From the NCBI RefSeq assembly GCF_028683095.1, contig NZ_JAJUBC010000006.1, positions 62,001 through 126,000 on the forward strand: 64,000 bases of DNA. Reading direction: 5' to 3'. The translations under genes and the position numbers were made by a program. The first letter of the stretch is position 1. The number at the start of each line of letters is the position of its first letter. Below, piece by piece: positions 10,665-22,264 of the stretch. Source of the stretch: Enterovibrio gelatinilyticus. Lineage in GTDB: Bacteria > Pseudomonadota > Gammaproteobacteria > Enterobacterales > Vibrionaceae. The notes under the pieces were generated by a model. That model worked only from the letters and a program-made list of their open reading frames with translations. It had not been told where the DNA came from and made no database searches.

Positions 10665-11165
10665 ATGACTGCAAAGCTCTCTACATTTTCCACCACCGCA
10701 CCCTGCCCTTGCGCTAGCCAAAAGCCATATGGTGATTGCTGTGAGCCCATTCACCTTGAACACAGCAAGGCCGATCACCCAGAAAAGCTCATGCGCGCAC
10801 GTTATAGCGCTCATGTGGTGGGTTTGGTGGACTTCGTCGTGGATACCTACCACACCTCATGCCACGCTGAAGCGCATCGCGATGCCATCGCTTCTTCAGT
10901 AAAAAGCAAATGGCAAATGCTTCAAGTTCTGTCGAGTTCTGTTGATGACAGTGGACGACAAGGTTTTGTCGAGTTCAAAGCGCATTATGTGGAAAATGGC
11001 ACACCTTACTGCCTGCATGAAAAGTCGCGCTTTGTTGCTGAAGATAGAGATGGAGAAAGCTACTGGTATTACATCGACGGAGAATACCCAAAAGCTGACA
11101 AAGTGGGACGAAATGATCCGTGCCCATGCGGTAGCGGCAAAAAACACAAGAAGTGCTGTGGTTAA
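10665..11165 (+). CDS. ychJ: YchJ-family SEC-C motif protein
   Basis: UPF0225/YchJ family protein, 166 aa from the ATG at 10665. It has a CPC...CC cluster at the N-terminus ([14 protein letters not shown]), a central cystatin-like domain with [10 protein letters not shown] and [10 protein letters not shown], and a C-terminal SEC-C zinc motif, [18 protein letters not shown]. The SEC-C tail is the same zinc-binding end found in SecA. The function of the family is unknown. An ATG 33 bases upstream (10632) is in frame and neither has a clear ribosome site; homologues start close to the first cysteine cluster, so I prefer the shorter form. It is not obviously in an operon. Confidence 0.85.
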   Translation: MTAKLSTFSTTAPCPCASQKPYGDCCEPIHLEHSKADHPEKLMRARYSAHVVGLVDFVVDTYHTSCHAEAHRDAIASSVKSKWQMLQVLSSSVDDSGRQGFVEFKAHYVENGTPYCLHEKSRFVAEDRDGESYWYYIDGEYPKADKVGRNDPCPCGSGKKHKKCCG

Positions 11166-11228
11166 AAAACACTCAAGTCACATCAATTAACGCCGATAAC
11201 ATAGGGGAACAAATCATGAGGATGAATG

Positions 11229-11414
11229 ATGACTTGGTTCCCCAAATTAACAGAATCACCGCTCAAGAAAGTCGGCACGATCTTGAAACAAGATCAAACG
11301 AAATCGAATGCCGAGCGCGATATCGAAAATGACGAGCAAGAGGCATCGAACAGCGAAACCGCCAATAGCACAGACAAAAAGAAAAAAGACGGGTTACTTG
11401 ATATTTACGTCTAG
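11229..11414 (+). CDS. Small hypothetical protein
   Basis: A 61-aa hydrophilic, charged protein that I do not recognise. It begins MTWFPKLTESPLKKVG, has an acidic Asn/Glu/Ser-rich middle and ends KKKKDGLLDIYV. GAGG lies seven bases before the ATG at 11229. A different frame from 11216, preceded by AGGGGA, also opens well but stops after 38 codons (11332), so one of the two is spurious or there is a frameshift between them. The gene sits 50-60 bases after ychJ. There is no membrane segment or signal peptide. Confidence 0.45.
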   Translation: MTWFPKLTESPLKKVGTILKQDQTKSNAERDIENDEQEASNSETANSTDKKKKDGLLDIYV

Positions 11415-11753
11415 AGCTCGTTAAACACATAAGACTGCAAGAAAATTAAATTTATAAAACGAAGGCATCGCCCTGTAGCCATGAGGGTAGCGAGATTCAC
11501 CCCTCAATAAGTGTTCTAAAAAAGAGTCATCTAACTGTCACCAAAGTGTCTTCCAAATGCGAGTCAACTCAGCATTTCTCGCCTTTCCCTATGAACCCCT
11601 TCCGTAAATGTAGAAATCCACAAATTACTTGTTGCAATATTTAATGAGTTTGTTAGTGTTGATGCCAAGTAAACGTTAAACCTATTTAGCACACAATTTG
11701 TGAAAATCGTGTTCTGGTTTACACAAATACGCAGACAAGGTAGTCAAGTAAAC
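11415..11753. other. Non-coding stretch upstream of the his leader
   Basis: This 339-base AT-rich stretch has no convincing gene. An imperfect hairpin GAGGGT...ACCCCTC lies near 11487-11510, after the small gene at 11229. The his promoter must lie in the second half, but I see no hexamer pair good enough to mark. Confidence 0.5.
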
Positions 11754-11801
11754 ATGCAAAAATCGCTCATGACCATTCACCATCATCACCATCCTGAGTA
11801 G
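11754..11801 (+). CDS. hisL: his operon leader peptide HisL
   Basis: A 15-codon peptide, MQKSLMTIHHHHHPE, with five consecutive histidine codons (CAC CAT CAT CAC CAT, 11778-11792). Slow translation of this run when charged tRNA-His is scarce would favour the antiterminator and let transcription reach hisG. It lies about 80 bases before a strong attenuator hairpin and 186 bases before hisG, as in enteric his leaders. Confidence 0.93.
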   Translation: MQKSLMTIHHHHHPE

Positions 11802-11882
11802 TCTTTCGGGAACATTGGTTTCGACTGGAAGACAAGGATTAGGTTCTTCCAACGGTCATTGAAAGCGAACACAAGATTCAGA

Positions 11883-11913
11883 CCCCCGGAAGCGAACCTT
11901 CCGGGGGTTTTTT
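11883..11913 (+). terminator. his operon attenuator
   Basis: CCCCCGGAAG pairs perfectly with CTTCCGGGGG (11898-11907) around a five-base loop, followed by six T. This is the intrinsic terminator arm of the his attenuation system coupled to hisL. Confidence 0.93.
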
Positions 11914-11987
11914 ACATTTTAGGATTAAAAATTGTGGCAACGTCTTCTAGAAGGAAGCGTTAAAGCCAAAGATACAGGGAATAGATC

Positions 11988-12884
11988 ATGCAAACTGAAC
12001 GTTTAAGAATCGCTATACAAAAGAAAGGCCGCCTAGCAAAAGAGTGCTTTGAGCTGCTAAAACGCTGTGGCGTTAAAATTAATGTTTCTGGCGACCGTCT
12101 TGTGGCGCACGCTGAAAACATGCCTATCGACCTATTGCTGGTGCGCGATGACGATATCCCAGGCCTCATCATGGATGGTGTGGTTGACCTCGGTGTTATC
12201 GGTGAAAACGAGCTAGAAGAAGTTCGCCTAGAACGCGTTAAAGTTGGCGAGCCAAGTGAATACAACAAGCTGCGTCGCCTAGACTTTGGTGGTTGTCGTT
12301 TATCTGTCGCTGTCGAAAAAGACCAAGACTATAACGGCCCTCAAGATCTCGCTGGCAAGCGCATTGCGACGACCTATCCAAACATCCTTAAATCTTACCT
12401 TGATAAGCAAGACGTTAAGTTCAGTACCTGTATGCTCAACGGCTCTGTGGAAGTGGCACCTCGTGCTGGCCTTGCTGATGCCATCTGTGACTTGGTATCA
12501 ACCGGTGCAACCCTAGAAGCAAACGGCCTGAAAGAAGCCGAAGTGATCTTCCGTTCAAAAGCCGTGCTTATCCAACGCACTGGCGAATTTGCTTCAGACA
12601 AAGTTGAACTTATTGAACGTCTACTTACGCGTATTAACGGCGTGATTAAAGCGAAAGAATCCAAATACATCATGCTTCACGCACCGAGCGAAACGTTGGA
12701 AAAAATCGTTGAGCTTCTACCGGGCGCAGAAGATCCAACCATCCTTCCATTGGCGCACGACAAACAGCGCGTAGCTGTACATCTTGTCAGCACAGAAAAC
12801 CTGTTCTGGGAAACCATGGAAAAACTGAAGGACTTGGGTGCGAGCTCCATTCTGGTGCTGCCAATTGAGAAAATGATGGAGTAA
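11988..12884 (+). CDS. hisG: ATP phosphoribosyltransferase HisG
   Basis: First enzyme of histidine synthesis, condensing ATP with PRPP. At 298 aa it is the long (HisG-L) form with a C-terminal ACT-like regulatory domain for histidine feedback, and so needs no HisZ. Visible family stretches are [12 protein letters not shown] at the start, [26 protein letters not shown], and [17 protein letters not shown] lies before the ATG. Only three bases separate it from hisD. It is controlled by the hisL attenuator. Confidence 0.97.
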   Translation: MQTERLRIAIQKKGRLAKECFELLKRCGVKINVSGDRLVAHAENMPIDLLLVRDDDIPGLIMDGVVDLGVIGENELEEVRLERVKVGEPSEYNKLRRLDFGGCRLSVAVEKDQDYNGPQDLAGKRIATTYPNILKSYLDKQDVKFSTCMLNGSVEVAPRAGLADAICDLVSTGATLEANGLKEAEVIFRSKAVLIQRTGEFASDKVELIERLLTRINGVIKAKESKYIMLHAPSETLEKIVELLPGAEDPTILPLAHDKQRVAVHLVSTENLFWETMEKLKDLGASSILVLPIEKMME

Positions 12885-12887
12885 GCC

Positions 12888-14180
12888 ATGAAAACGGTGG
12901 TTTGGAAATCTCTCAGCGATGAACAACGCGATGCCTTGCTGGAACGCCCAGCAATCAGCGACAGCGCATCTATCACTGATGCTGTTACTAGCGTGCTTCG
13001 CGACGTACGTGAAGGTGGCGATGCAGCGCTTAAAGCCCTTACCGAAAAATTCGATAAGGTTGTGCCTGAATCCATCCGTGTTAGCCAAAGCGACATTGAC
13101 AGTGCCGAAGATCGTTTAGGCAATGAAATCAAACAAGCGCTGAAACAAGCCTACACAAATATTGCCTGTTTCCACAAAGCACAAAAAGCACAGCCACTGA
13201 CGGTCGAAACCATGCCGGGAGTGGTCTGTGAGTTGGTGACTCGCCCTATCAACCGTGTTGGTTTGTACATCCCTGGCGGTAGTGCCCCCTTACCATCCAC
13301 CGTATTGATGTTAGGTGTTCCTTCACAAATCGCTGGTTGTCGTAAAGTAGTGTTGAGCTCCCCGCCACCGATTGCAGACGAAATTCTGTATGTCGCGAAG
13401 CTTTGTGGAATCGACGAAGTGTATAACCTTGGCGGCGCACAAGCAGTGGCTGCGATGGCTTATGGCACAGAAACCGTCAGTAAAGTGGACAAAATTTTCG
13501 GCCCGGGCAACGCCTTTGTGACCGAAGCAAAACGCCAAGTCAGCAATGATTTCAAAGGCGCAGCCATTGATATGCCGGCAGGACCTTCTGAAGTGCTTGT
13601 GATTGCCGATGAAGAAGCGGATGCAGATTTTGTTGCCGCAGATTTGCTGAGCCAGGCAGAGCACGGTCCTGACTCACAAGTGGTGCTGGTAACACCTTCT
13701 CCTGTATTAGCAGAGAAAGTGGCAGACGCTGTTCAGCGCCAACTAGAAACCTTGAGCCGCGCAGACATCGCCAGCAAAGCCCTTGGTTCTAGCTTGATTA
13801 TCATTGCCGACAGTCTGCCGCAATGTATCGCTATTTCGAACAACTACGGCCCTGAGCACTTAATCGTGCAGACCAAAAATCCACGTGAATCACTGCCACT
13901 GCTTGATAATGCAGGCTCGATTTTCCTTGGCGCTTGGTCACCAGAGTCTGTGGGCGATTATGCGTCAGGCACCAACCACGTGCTGCCAACCTATGGTTTT
14001 ACGCGTACCTATTCAAGTCTTGGACTTGCAGATTTTAGTAAACGTATGACCGTACAAGAGTTGTCAGCCGATGGCCTACAAGCACTGGCACCTACCGTGG
14101 TTGCCATGGCTAATGCTGAGGGGCTAGACGCACACAGAAATGCCGTCACGCTTCGCATTGAAAAACTCAACAAAGCTTAA
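12888..14180 (+). CDS. hisD: Histidinol dehydrogenase HisD
   Basis: Zinc-dependent NAD enzyme for the last two steps of histidine synthesis, 430 aa. Typical stretches are [51 protein letters not shown] and the catalytic [11 protein letters not shown]. The C-terminal [10 protein letters not shown] is also conserved. Length matches the family (about 430). It follows hisG after three bases, and hisC follows after 14. Confidence 0.97.
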   Translation: MKTVVWKSLSDEQRDALLERPAISDSASITDAVTSVLRDVREGGDAALKALTEKFDKVVPESIRVSQSDIDSAEDRLGNEIKQALKQAYTNIACFHKAQKAQPLTVETMPGVVCELVTRPINRVGLYIPGGSAPLPSTVLMLGVPSQIAGCRKVVLSSPPPIADEILYVAKLCGIDEVYNLGGAQAVAAMAYGTETVSKVDKIFGPGNAFVTEAKRQVSNDFKGAAIDMPAGPSEVLVIADEEADADFVAADLLSQAEHGPDSQVVLVTPSPVLAEKVADAVQRQLETLSRADIASKALGSSLIIIADSLPQCIAISNNYGPEHLIVQTKNPRESLPLLDNAGSIFLGAWSPESVGDYASGTNHVLPTYGFTRTYSSLGLADFSKRMTVQELSADGLQALAPTVVAMANAEGLDAHRNAVTLRIEKLNKA

Positions 14181-14194
14181 TTTTAGGGGTTGTT

Positions 14195-15241
14195 ATGGAT
14201 ATTGAGAAGTTAGCCCGTAAGGACGTTCAAGCATTGACCCCTTACCTGTCTGCTCGCCGTTTGGGCGGACAAGGTGACGTTTGGCTAAACGCCAACGAAT
14301 CACCGTTCAACAATGAATACGTGGTCAACGGAAATAGCCTAAACCGCTACAGCGAATGTCAGCCCGAGCCGCTGATTCGCGCTTACGCAGAGTATGCCGG
14401 TGTTCGACCAGACCAAGTGCTGACCTCTCGCGGTGCCGACGAGAGCATTGAACTGCTGATCCGCACCTTCTGTGAAGCCGGTGAAGATTCCATTCTGTTC
14501 TGCCCACCAACATACGGCATGTATTCCATCAGTGCAGAAACCTTCGGCGTTGCGCGCAAAACCGTGCCGTTGACAGAAGACTGGCAGCTCAATATGCCAG
14601 AAATAACGAAACAGATTGATGGCGTTAAATTGGTGTTCGTTTGTAGCCCAAACAACCCAACGGGCAACCTGCTGAACCGTGGCGACATCGAAGCATTGCT
14701 TGAGATGACCGCAGGTAAAGCGCTGGTGGTTGTCGATGAAGCGTATATCGATTTCTGCCCTGAAGCGTCGACGGTCGATCTTTTGGTGCGTTACCCGAAC
14801 CTTGCGATTTTACGCACCATGTCGAAGGCCTTTGCCCTTGCAGGTCTTCGTTGTGGCTTCACACTGGCGAATACGCAAGTCATCCAACTGATGTTGAAAG
14901 TGATCGCGCCATACCCAGTGCCTGTGCCTGTGACAGAGATTGCTTGCCAAGCACTGTCCGAAGTGGGTCTAGCACGCATGAAATACCAAGTGCTTGACCT
15001 ATGCGCCAACCGCGCATACCTGCAAGCAGGCCTTTCTATGCTGCCGGGTGTCCAGGTGTTTGACGGTTACGGTAACTATCTTTTAGTAAAATTTGAAGAC
15101 GCGGAACTGCTGTTTACCGCCCTGTGGGATAACGGCATCATCCTAAGACGCTCACCAATTGAAGGCTGCATTCGCATTAGCGTCGGTAACCGAGAAGAGT
15201 GCGAAAAAACCCTGACCTTTATCCGCCAACAATTGGCGTGA
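14195..15241 (+). CDS. hisC: Histidinol-phosphate aminotransferase HisC
   Basis: Class I/II PLP aminotransferase converting imidazole acetol phosphate to histidinol phosphate, 348 aa. It has [11 protein letters not shown] near the N-terminus, [26 protein letters not shown], and the PLP lysine in [21 protein letters not shown] lies before the ATG at 14195. Place in the operon (after hisD, before hisB) confirms it over related aromatic aminotransferases. Confidence 0.96.
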   Translation: MDIEKLARKDVQALTPYLSARRLGGQGDVWLNANESPFNNEYVVNGNSLNRYSECQPEPLIRAYAEYAGVRPDQVLTSRGADESIELLIRTFCEAGEDSILFCPPTYGMYSISAETFGVARKTVPLTEDWQLNMPEITKQIDGVKLVFVCSPNNPTGNLLNRGDIEALLEMTAGKALVVVDEAYIDFCPEASTVDLLVRYPNLAILRTMSKAFALAGLRCGFTLANTQVIQLMLKVIAPYPVPVPVTEIACQALSEVGLARMKYQVLDLCANRAYLQAGLSMLPGVQVFDGYGNYLLVKFEDAELLFTALWDNGIILRRSPIEGCIRISVGNREECEKTLTFIRQQLA

Positions 15242-15278
15242 AGCAGGAAGCAAAGGACGTATTGTTAAGGAAAGCAAT

Positions 15279-16346
15279 GTGAAAGAAAAAATTCTCTTTA
15301 TTGACCGCGATGGCACTTTGATTGTTGAGCCGCCTGTAGACTTCCAAGTCGACCGCCTCGACAAACTCAAGTTCGAACCTTTCGTGATCCCAGCACTTCT
15401 TGCGCTGCAAGATGCAGGCTACAAATTAGTGATGGTGACTAACCAAGACGGCTTAGGCACAGACAGTTACCCGCAAGCAGATTTCGATGCGCCACACAAC
15501 ATGATGATGGAGATTTTCGAATCTCAAGGCGTGAAGTTTGCTGATGTTCTGATTTGTCCGCACTTCGACCACGAAGACTGTAGCTGCCGCAAGCCTAAAC
15601 TCGGCTTGGTGAAAGACTACCTGCAACAAGGCCGTGTTGATTTCAAAACCTCTGCTGTGATTGGCGATCGTCACACTGATATCCAACTGGCAGAGAGCAT
15701 GGCAATACGTGGTATTCAGTACAACCCTGAAACCTTGGGATGGAAGCAAATCTTAAAAGATTTGACCACCAGCCCACGCGTCGCCTCTGTGACCCGTACC
15801 ACCAAAGAAACCGACATCAACATCACGGTGAACTTGGATGAAACCGGTGGCAATAGCATCAGCACCGGTTTGGGTTTCTTCGACCACATGCTGGATCAAA
15901 TCGCGACCCACGGCGGCTTCCAAATGAAAGTAGCGGTGGAGGGCGATCTACATATCGACGATCACCACACCGTTGAAGACACCGCATTGGCACTAGGCCA
16001 AGCGCTAAAAGAAGCGCTGGGTAACAAACGTGGTATCGGCCGTTTCGGTTTCAGCCTACCAATGGACGAGTGCTTGGCACAATGTGCGTTGGATTTGTCA
16101 GGTCGCCCTTACCTGAAATTTGAAGCCAGTTTCTCACAAGAGAAAGTCGGCGACCTTTCAACAGAAATGGTCGAGCACTTCTTCCGTTCATTGACGGATA
16201 CCATGGCGTGTACGCTGCACCTGTCTTCAGATGGCGATAACACGCACCACATCGTGGAAAGTTTGTTCAAAGCCTACGGTCGCACTCTGCGTCAGGCTAT
16301 TCGTGTTGATGGCAATGAACTGCCAAGCAGCAAAGGCGTCCTCTAA
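15279..16346 (+). CDS. hisB: Bifunctional histidinol-phosphatase / imidazoleglycerol-phosphate dehydratase HisB
   Basis: Two-domain enzyme, 355 aa. The N-terminal HAD phosphatase domain (about 1-165) has the DxD motif FIDRDGTL and the zinc-loop cysteines [14 protein letters not shown]. The C-terminal dehydratase domain (about 170-355) has [17 protein letters not shown] and [17 protein letters not shown]. The start codon is GTG (15279) with AAGGAAA upstream. The fusion is usual in gammaproteobacteria. It acts at steps 6 and 8 of the pathway. Confidence 0.97.
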   Translation: MKEKILFIDRDGTLIVEPPVDFQVDRLDKLKFEPFVIPALLALQDAGYKLVMVTNQDGLGTDSYPQADFDAPHNMMMEIFESQGVKFADVLICPHFDHEDCSCRKPKLGLVKDYLQQGRVDFKTSAVIGDRHTDIQLAESMAIRGIQYNPETLGWKQILKDLTTSPRVASVTRTTKETDINITVNLDETGGNSISTGLGFFDHMLDQIATHGGFQMKVAVEGDLHIDDHHTVEDTALALGQALKEALGNKRGIGRFGFSLPMDECLAQCALDLSGRPYLKFEASFSQEKVGDLSTEMVEHFFRSLTDTMACTLHLSSDGDNTHHIVESLFKAYGRTLRQAIRVDGNELPSSKGVL

Positions 16347-16356
16347 GGAGAGAGAA

Positions 16357-16953
16357 ATGAGCAAGATTGTCATTATCGATACCGGATGCGCCAACGTGAG
16401 CTCAGTGCGATTTGCCATTGAGCGTTTGGGTTACGACGTGACGATTAGTCGTGACCCTGCGGTTGTCTTGGACGCAGACAAGCTATTTTTGCCAGGTGTA
16501 GGTACGGCAACAGAGGCAATGAAAAACCTTGAAGAGCGCGACTTGATTGCGCTTGTTCAGCAGGTGAAACAACCTCTGCTTGGCATTTGCCTTGGTATGC
16601 AACTTCTGGGGAATTCCTCCCAAGAAGGTAAGTCTGACGTGAGCTGTTTAGGCCATGTGCCTGCGAGCACCTCGTTGATGGACACGGGCGATTTACCTTT
16701 GCCTCACATGGGTTGGAACACAGTGACACCTGTCGATAACCACCCGCTGTTTAAAGACATTCCAGAAAACAGCTATTTCTACTTTGTACACAGCTACGCC
16801 ATGCCAGAAGGTGACTACACCATTGGCCGTTGCGATTACGGTCATGCATTCAGCGCCGCGGTGCAAAGCGGTAACTACTATGGTGTGCAGTTCCACCCTG
16901 AGCGTTCAAGCAAAGCCGGTGCGCAGTTAATCAAAAACTTCTTGGAGATGTAA
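16357..16953 (+). CDS. hisH: Imidazole glycerol phosphate synthase glutaminase subunit HisH
   Basis: Class I glutaminase, 198 aa, feeding ammonia to HisF. The nucleophile cysteine is in [11 protein letters not shown], and the His-Glu pair in [13 protein letters not shown]. The start is the ATG at 16357 ([16 protein letters not shown]) with AAGGAGAGAG upstream; the frame is open further into hisB but that part is not HisH-like. Six bases separate it from hisA. Confidence 0.97.
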   Translation: MSKIVIIDTGCANVSSVRFAIERLGYDVTISRDPAVVLDADKLFLPGVGTATEAMKNLEERDLIALVQQVKQPLLGICLGMQLLGNSSQEGKSDVSCLGHVPASTSLMDTGDLPLPHMGWNTVTPVDNHPLFKDIPENSYFYFVHSYAMPEGDYTIGRCDYGHAFSAAVQSGNYYGVQFHPERSSKAGAQLIKNFLEM

Positions 16954-18448
<1,495 letters not shown>

Positions 18449-18452
<4 letters not shown>

Positions 18453-19081
18453 GCCAGACAGAAGGAAACGCAGCACTGGCTGAACGCATTAATTGGGACA
18501 AAGTTGATGGCCTAGTGCCTGCCGTTGTTCAAAATGCAAAGAGCGGTCAAATGCTTATGCTGGGTTACATGAACCAAGATGCCCTAGCAAAAACCCTAGA
18601 AACCGAGCAAGTGACGTTCTGGTCACGCACCAAGGAGCGTCTTTGGACCAAAGGCGAAACCTCTGGCAACGTGCTGCAACTCAAGAACATCGACCTTGAT
18701 TGCGACCAAGACACCCTGCTTGTGCAAGTCGACCCTATTGGCCCAACCTGCCACCTCGGCACAGAAAGCTGCTTCGGCGATGACGACGCAAACAAACCTT
18801 CCTTGGTGTTTCTTCATCAATTGGAGCAGGTGTTGGCATCCCGTAGAGGATCCGATCCTTCTACATCTTATACTGCGTCGCTTTACGCTAAGGGTACCAA
18901 GCGTATTTCGCAGAAAGTGGGTGAAGAAGGCGTTGAAGTCGCGCTTGCAGCGACGTCGGGCGATAAGGAGGAATTAATCAATGAATCCGCAGACCTGATG
19001 TACCACTTGATGGTGCTTCTGCAAGACCAAGGTTTCTCACTAGAAGACGTGGCAAACAAGCTAAAAGAACGGCACAAGTAA
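18449..19081 (+). CDS. hisI: Bifunctional phosphoribosyl-AMP cyclohydrolase / phosphoribosyl-ATP pyrophosphatase HisIE
   Basis: Fused enzyme of steps 2 and 3, 210 aa. The N-terminal cyclohydrolase domain has [33 protein letters not shown] and the zinc cysteines in [11 protein letters not shown] and [12 protein letters not shown]. The C-terminal MazG-like pyrophosphatase domain has [14 protein letters not shown] and [14 protein letters not shown]. It is the last gene of the his operon and is followed 28 bases later by a strong terminator. Confidence 0.96.
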
Positions 19082-19108
19082 GCAAAAACGTGAATACTTA
19101 TGACATGA

Positions 19109-19141
19109 AAAGGCAACTTCACAAGAAGTTGCCTTTTTTTT
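19109..19141 (+). terminator. his operon intrinsic terminator
   Basis: AAAGGCAACTTC pairs with GAAGTTGCCTTT around ACAA and runs into eight T. It separates the his operon from the pse cluster, which therefore needs its own promoter. Confidence 0.93.
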
Positions 19142-19322
19142 CGACACCTAGTCACGCTGCAGGCAAATTTCCACCAATTGCATACTCACTCTGCGATAAA
19201 ATGATTTATAAACATTCACTCATTGCAAATTTCACCTTTCAGCAATTTCTACTCAAGTCGAATACTTCGGCATTAAATTTGCTGTGAATATGGATGTGTT
19301 TTGCTCAATAGATCGAGAACAG

Positions 19323-20489
19323 ATGCATAGCTATAGCCGACAATCAATAAATCAGGCTGATATAGAAGCCGTCATCGAAGCATTACAGTCCGAATACATC
19401 ACTCAAGGGCCGAGAGTTTTAGAGTTTGAAAGAACCATCGCCTCAAAGGTTGGGGCGGAATACGCGGTGGCTGCGAACAGCGCCACATCCAGCCTGCATT
19501 TGGCCTGCCTCGCGCTGGGACTGAGCGCTGGCAAGCGTTTGTGGACGTCACCGAACACCTTCGTCGCGTCTGCTAACTGTGGCTTGTACTGCGGTGCAGA
19601 GGTCGACTTTGTCGATATCAACCCAGCCACTTACAATCTTTGCCCGATAAAACTCGAAGAGAAACTGATTGCCGCTGAACAGACTAATCAACTTCCTGAT
19701 GTGTTGGTTGCCGTACACATGTGCGGACAAAGCTGCGACATGGCAGCCATTGGCCGTTTAGCGAAACAGTATAACTTTCGTGTGATTGAAGATGCCTCCC
19801 ATGCCATTGGCGGAAAATACCACGACGAGTATGTCGGTAACTGCCGACACAGTGACATCACGGTATTCAGTTTCCATCCCGTAAAAATTGTCACCACTGC
19901 CGAAGGTGGTATGGCGGTGACCAACGACGCTGAGCTGGCAAAAGCCATGGAGAGCCTGCGAAGCCACGGGATCACACGCGACCCTTCTGAGCTAAAAGAC
20001 GTTAACCAAGGCGCTTGGTACTACGAGCAGCACGCGCTTGGATTCAATTACCGCATGACGGATTTACAAGCCGCGCTAGGCGTGTCCCAATTAACCCGCC
20101 TTGATGAGTTTGTTGAACGACGCAATCAGCTTGCCCAGCGCTATAACGAGAAACTGGCCTCTCTGCCGCTTATCACACCGACATTACTTGGCAACTGCAA
20201 ATCGGCATGGCATTTGTATGTAATTCAGCTTGCGGAACCTTCTTGCCGCCGCCGTGTGTTTGACACGATGCGCGAACAAGGCATTGGTGTGCATGTTCAC
20301 TATATTCCCGTTCATACCCAGCCCTACTATCAAGCGTTGGGGTTCGATTGGGGGCAATTCCCCGTCGCCGAAGACTATTACCATGCGGCACTCAGTTTGC
20401 CTTTGTTCTTCGACATGACGGAAGACGAACAAGATCAGGTGGTTGCAGCGCTTTCCGACGCTATCTCGTCGGCGCTGAATATCAGCTAA
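19323..20489 (+). CDS. pseC: UDP-4-amino-4,6-dideoxy-N-acetyl-beta-L-altrosamine transaminase PseC
   Basis: PLP sugar aminotransferase of the DegT/DnrJ/EryC1 family, 388 aa from the ATG at 19323. It makes the 4-amino sugar in pseudaminic acid synthesis. Seen: YSRQSINQADIEAVIEAL and EYITQGPRVLEFE at the N-terminus, the nucleotide-sugar region ANSATSSLHLACLALG, IEDASHAIGGKY, and the Schiff-base lysine in FSFHPVKIVTTAEGGM. In-frame ATGs at 19284 and 19290 have no ribosome site; GAGAAC precedes 19323. It is the first gene of the cluster. pseB, normally its neighbour, is not here. Confidence 0.9.
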   Translation: MHSYSRQSINQADIEAVIEALQSEYITQGPRVLEFERTIASKVGAEYAVAANSATSSLHLACLALGLSAGKRLWTSPNTFVASANCGLYCGAEVDFVDINPATYNLCPIKLEEKLIAAEQTNQLPDVLVAVHMCGQSCDMAAIGRLAKQYNFRVIEDASHAIGGKYHDEYVGNCRHSDITVFSFHPVKIVTTAEGGMAVTNDAELAKAMESLRSHGITRDPSELKDVNQGAWYYEQHALGFNYRMTDLQAALGVSQLTRLDEFVERRNQLAQRYNEKLASLPLITPTLLGNCKSAWHLYVIQLAEPSCRRRVFDTMREQGIGVHVHYIPVHTQPYYQALGFDWGQFPVAEDYYHAALSLPLFFDMTEDEQDQVVAALSDAISSALNIS

Positions 20490-20498
20490 AAGGACAAT

Positions 20499-21200
20499 AT
20501 GAAAGTTTGTATTATCCCTGCCCGTGGTGGCAGCAAACGTATTCCGGGTAAAAACCTGAAGACCTTCATCGGTCAGCCTATTATCGCCTATGCCATTGAT
20601 GTGGCAAAAAAGTCCGAATTATTCGACCGCATCATCGTCTCCACAGACAGCGATGAGATCGCCCGCGTCGCGCTAGCATTCGGCGCAGAAATCCCCTTCC
20701 TTCGCCCTGCGGGTATTGCCAATGACCACGCCACAACGCTAGATGTCATTAAACATGCGATTGAGTGGCTGGAAGAAAATGACGATCGTCCTATCAGTGC
20801 CGTTTGCTGTCTTTACGCAACAGTGCCGTTTACCCGCCCTTCTGATCTTGAAGAAGGGTTAGCCTTACTGGCTGAGAACAACACCCAATATACCTTTGCC
20901 AGCACGCGCTTTTCCTTCCCGATCCAGCGCAGCATTCGCATGAATCAAGAAGGCAACGTAGAGATGTTCTGGCCTGAACATTTCTCCACGCGCTCACAAG
21001 ACTTAGAACCTGCATTCCACGATGCAGGTATGTTCTATTGGGGCAAACCGAGCGCATTTGTGTCAGGTTTACCTATTTTTGCCCCGCATTCTAAATCGGT
21101 TCAAATCCCGCACTTTCGCGTTCAGGATATCGATGAGCCCGATGATTGGGTGCGCGCCGAAATGCTTTACGAAATTCTCTCACAGCGAGGCGAGCTGTGA
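20499..21200 (+). CDS. pseF: Pseudaminic acid cytidylyltransferase PseF
   Basis: CMP-sialic-acid-synthetase-family nucleotidyltransferase, 233 aa, activating pseudaminic acid with CTP. The CTP-binding N-terminus is CIIPARGGSKRIPGKNLK. Further conserved stretches are VSTDSDEIARVALAFGAEIPF, RPSDLEEGLALL and VQDIDEPDDWVRAEMLY. AAGGA lies seven bases before the ATG. It follows pseC after nine bases and overlaps pseG by four (GTGA). Confidence 0.92.
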   Translation: MKVCIIPARGGSKRIPGKNLKTFIGQPIIAYAIDVAKKSELFDRIIVSTDSDEIARVALAFGAEIPFLRPAGIANDHATTLDVIKHAIEWLEENDDRPISAVCCLYATVPFTRPSDLEEGLALLAENNTQYTFASTRFSFPIQRSIRMNQEGNVEMFWPEHFSTRSQDLEPAFHDAGMFYWGKPSAFVSGLPIFAPHSKSVQIPHFRVQDIDEPDDWVRAEMLYEILSQRGEL

Positions 21201-22264
21201 ACGTTGTTATCCGCGTCGATGCCTCAAACCAAATTGGTACAGGGCATGTCATGCGCTGTTTGGTGCTGGCGAAAAAGCTTCTTGAGCGCCGCCACAATGC
21301 CACCATGTTGAGTCGCGAATTAACGGGCAACCTAATTGATTATTGCCGCCAGCAAGGTATCGTCGTCATTGCCTTACCAGCGATAGAGGAAATCGTCACC
21401 TCTGACCGTAATGACTACCAGCACTGGTTAGGCGTAAGCCAAGAAGAAGACGCGAAACAGTGCCTATCGGCTCTCAAAGAAACGCCTTTTGATTGGGTGG
21501 TGTTCGATCACTATGCGCTGGATACCCAGTGGCAATCGTTGATGAAATGCCAAGGCGCAAAAATCTTCGCCATTGATGATCTCGCCAATCGTCAACATAA
21601 TTGCGAGATTTTATTCGACCACAACCCTTGGCCTAACTTCGAACATCGTTACCACGCTTTGGTGCCTGCATCGTGTCAGCAACTGCTTGGTCCCAAATTC
21701 GCTTTGCTGCGCGACAGCTTTGCCTCGCTCAGAAAAGCCCGCCGAGAAGACATCAAAAACCAAGTCATTGCGTTTTTCAGCGGCACAGATCCAACTGGCG
21801 AGTGCTTGAAACTTCTCTCGGCCTGCCAACAGATCCCCAACTTGCCCTTTCGAGTGGTACTGGTTTACGGCATGTCGAACCCAAGGGAAGCAGAGTTACT
21901 GGAGAAGCCGTTACCCGCTTTTGTCACCTTAGTAAAGAGCCTGCCCGACTTTGAAACCGAACTGGCGCATTCTCGCTATGCGTTTGGTGGTGCCGGGGTC
22001 AGTGCTATCGAACGCACCTGCTTGCGCTTACCAAGTACGCTGGTATCCGTGGCAGAGAACCAGCGGGAGATGGCTGAGCACCTCGCGAAGTCGGGGCTTT
22101 ATCGTTACCTCGGTGTAAGCGATACAACCACACCAGCCTGCTACTCCAATGAACTTGATTGGTTAGCGGAACATTGGGATTCCTTGCCTTGGCGATTGCC
22201 TGAATCGGACATTGATGGTGACGGTGCGAACCGCGTGGTTAATGTCATGGAGGCCGCCTCCTAA
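21197..22264 (+). CDS. pseG: UDP-2,4-diacetamido-2,4,6-trideoxy-beta-L-altropyranose hydrolase PseG
   Basis: GT-B-fold nucleotide-sugar hydrolase, 355 aa. It begins MNVVIRVDASNQIGTGHVMRC, with the catalytic histidine in GTGHVMRC, and has FGGAGVSAIERTCLRLPS near the C-terminus. The start is a GTG at 21197 overlapping the pseF stop by four bases; the ORF extends upstream but inside pseF. It removes UDP from the altropyranose intermediate before PseI. The overlap pattern indicates coupled translation with pseF and pseH. Confidence 0.9.
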   Translation: MNVVIRVDASNQIGTGHVMRCLVLAKKLLERRHNATMLSRELTGNLIDYCRQQGIVVIALPAIEEIVTSDRNDYQHWLGVSQEEDAKQCLSALKETPFDWVVFDHYALDTQWQSLMKCQGAKIFAIDDLANRQHNCEILFDHNPWPNFEHRYHALVPASCQQLLGPKFALLRDSFASLRKARREDIKNQVIAFFSGTDPTGECLKLLSACQQIPNLPFRVVLVYGMSNPREAELLEKPLPAFVTLVKSLPDFETELAHSRYAFGGAGVSAIERTCLRLPSTLVSVAENQREMAEHLAKSGLYRYLGVSDTTTPACYSNELDWLAEHWDSLPWRLPESDIDGDGANRVVNVMEAAS

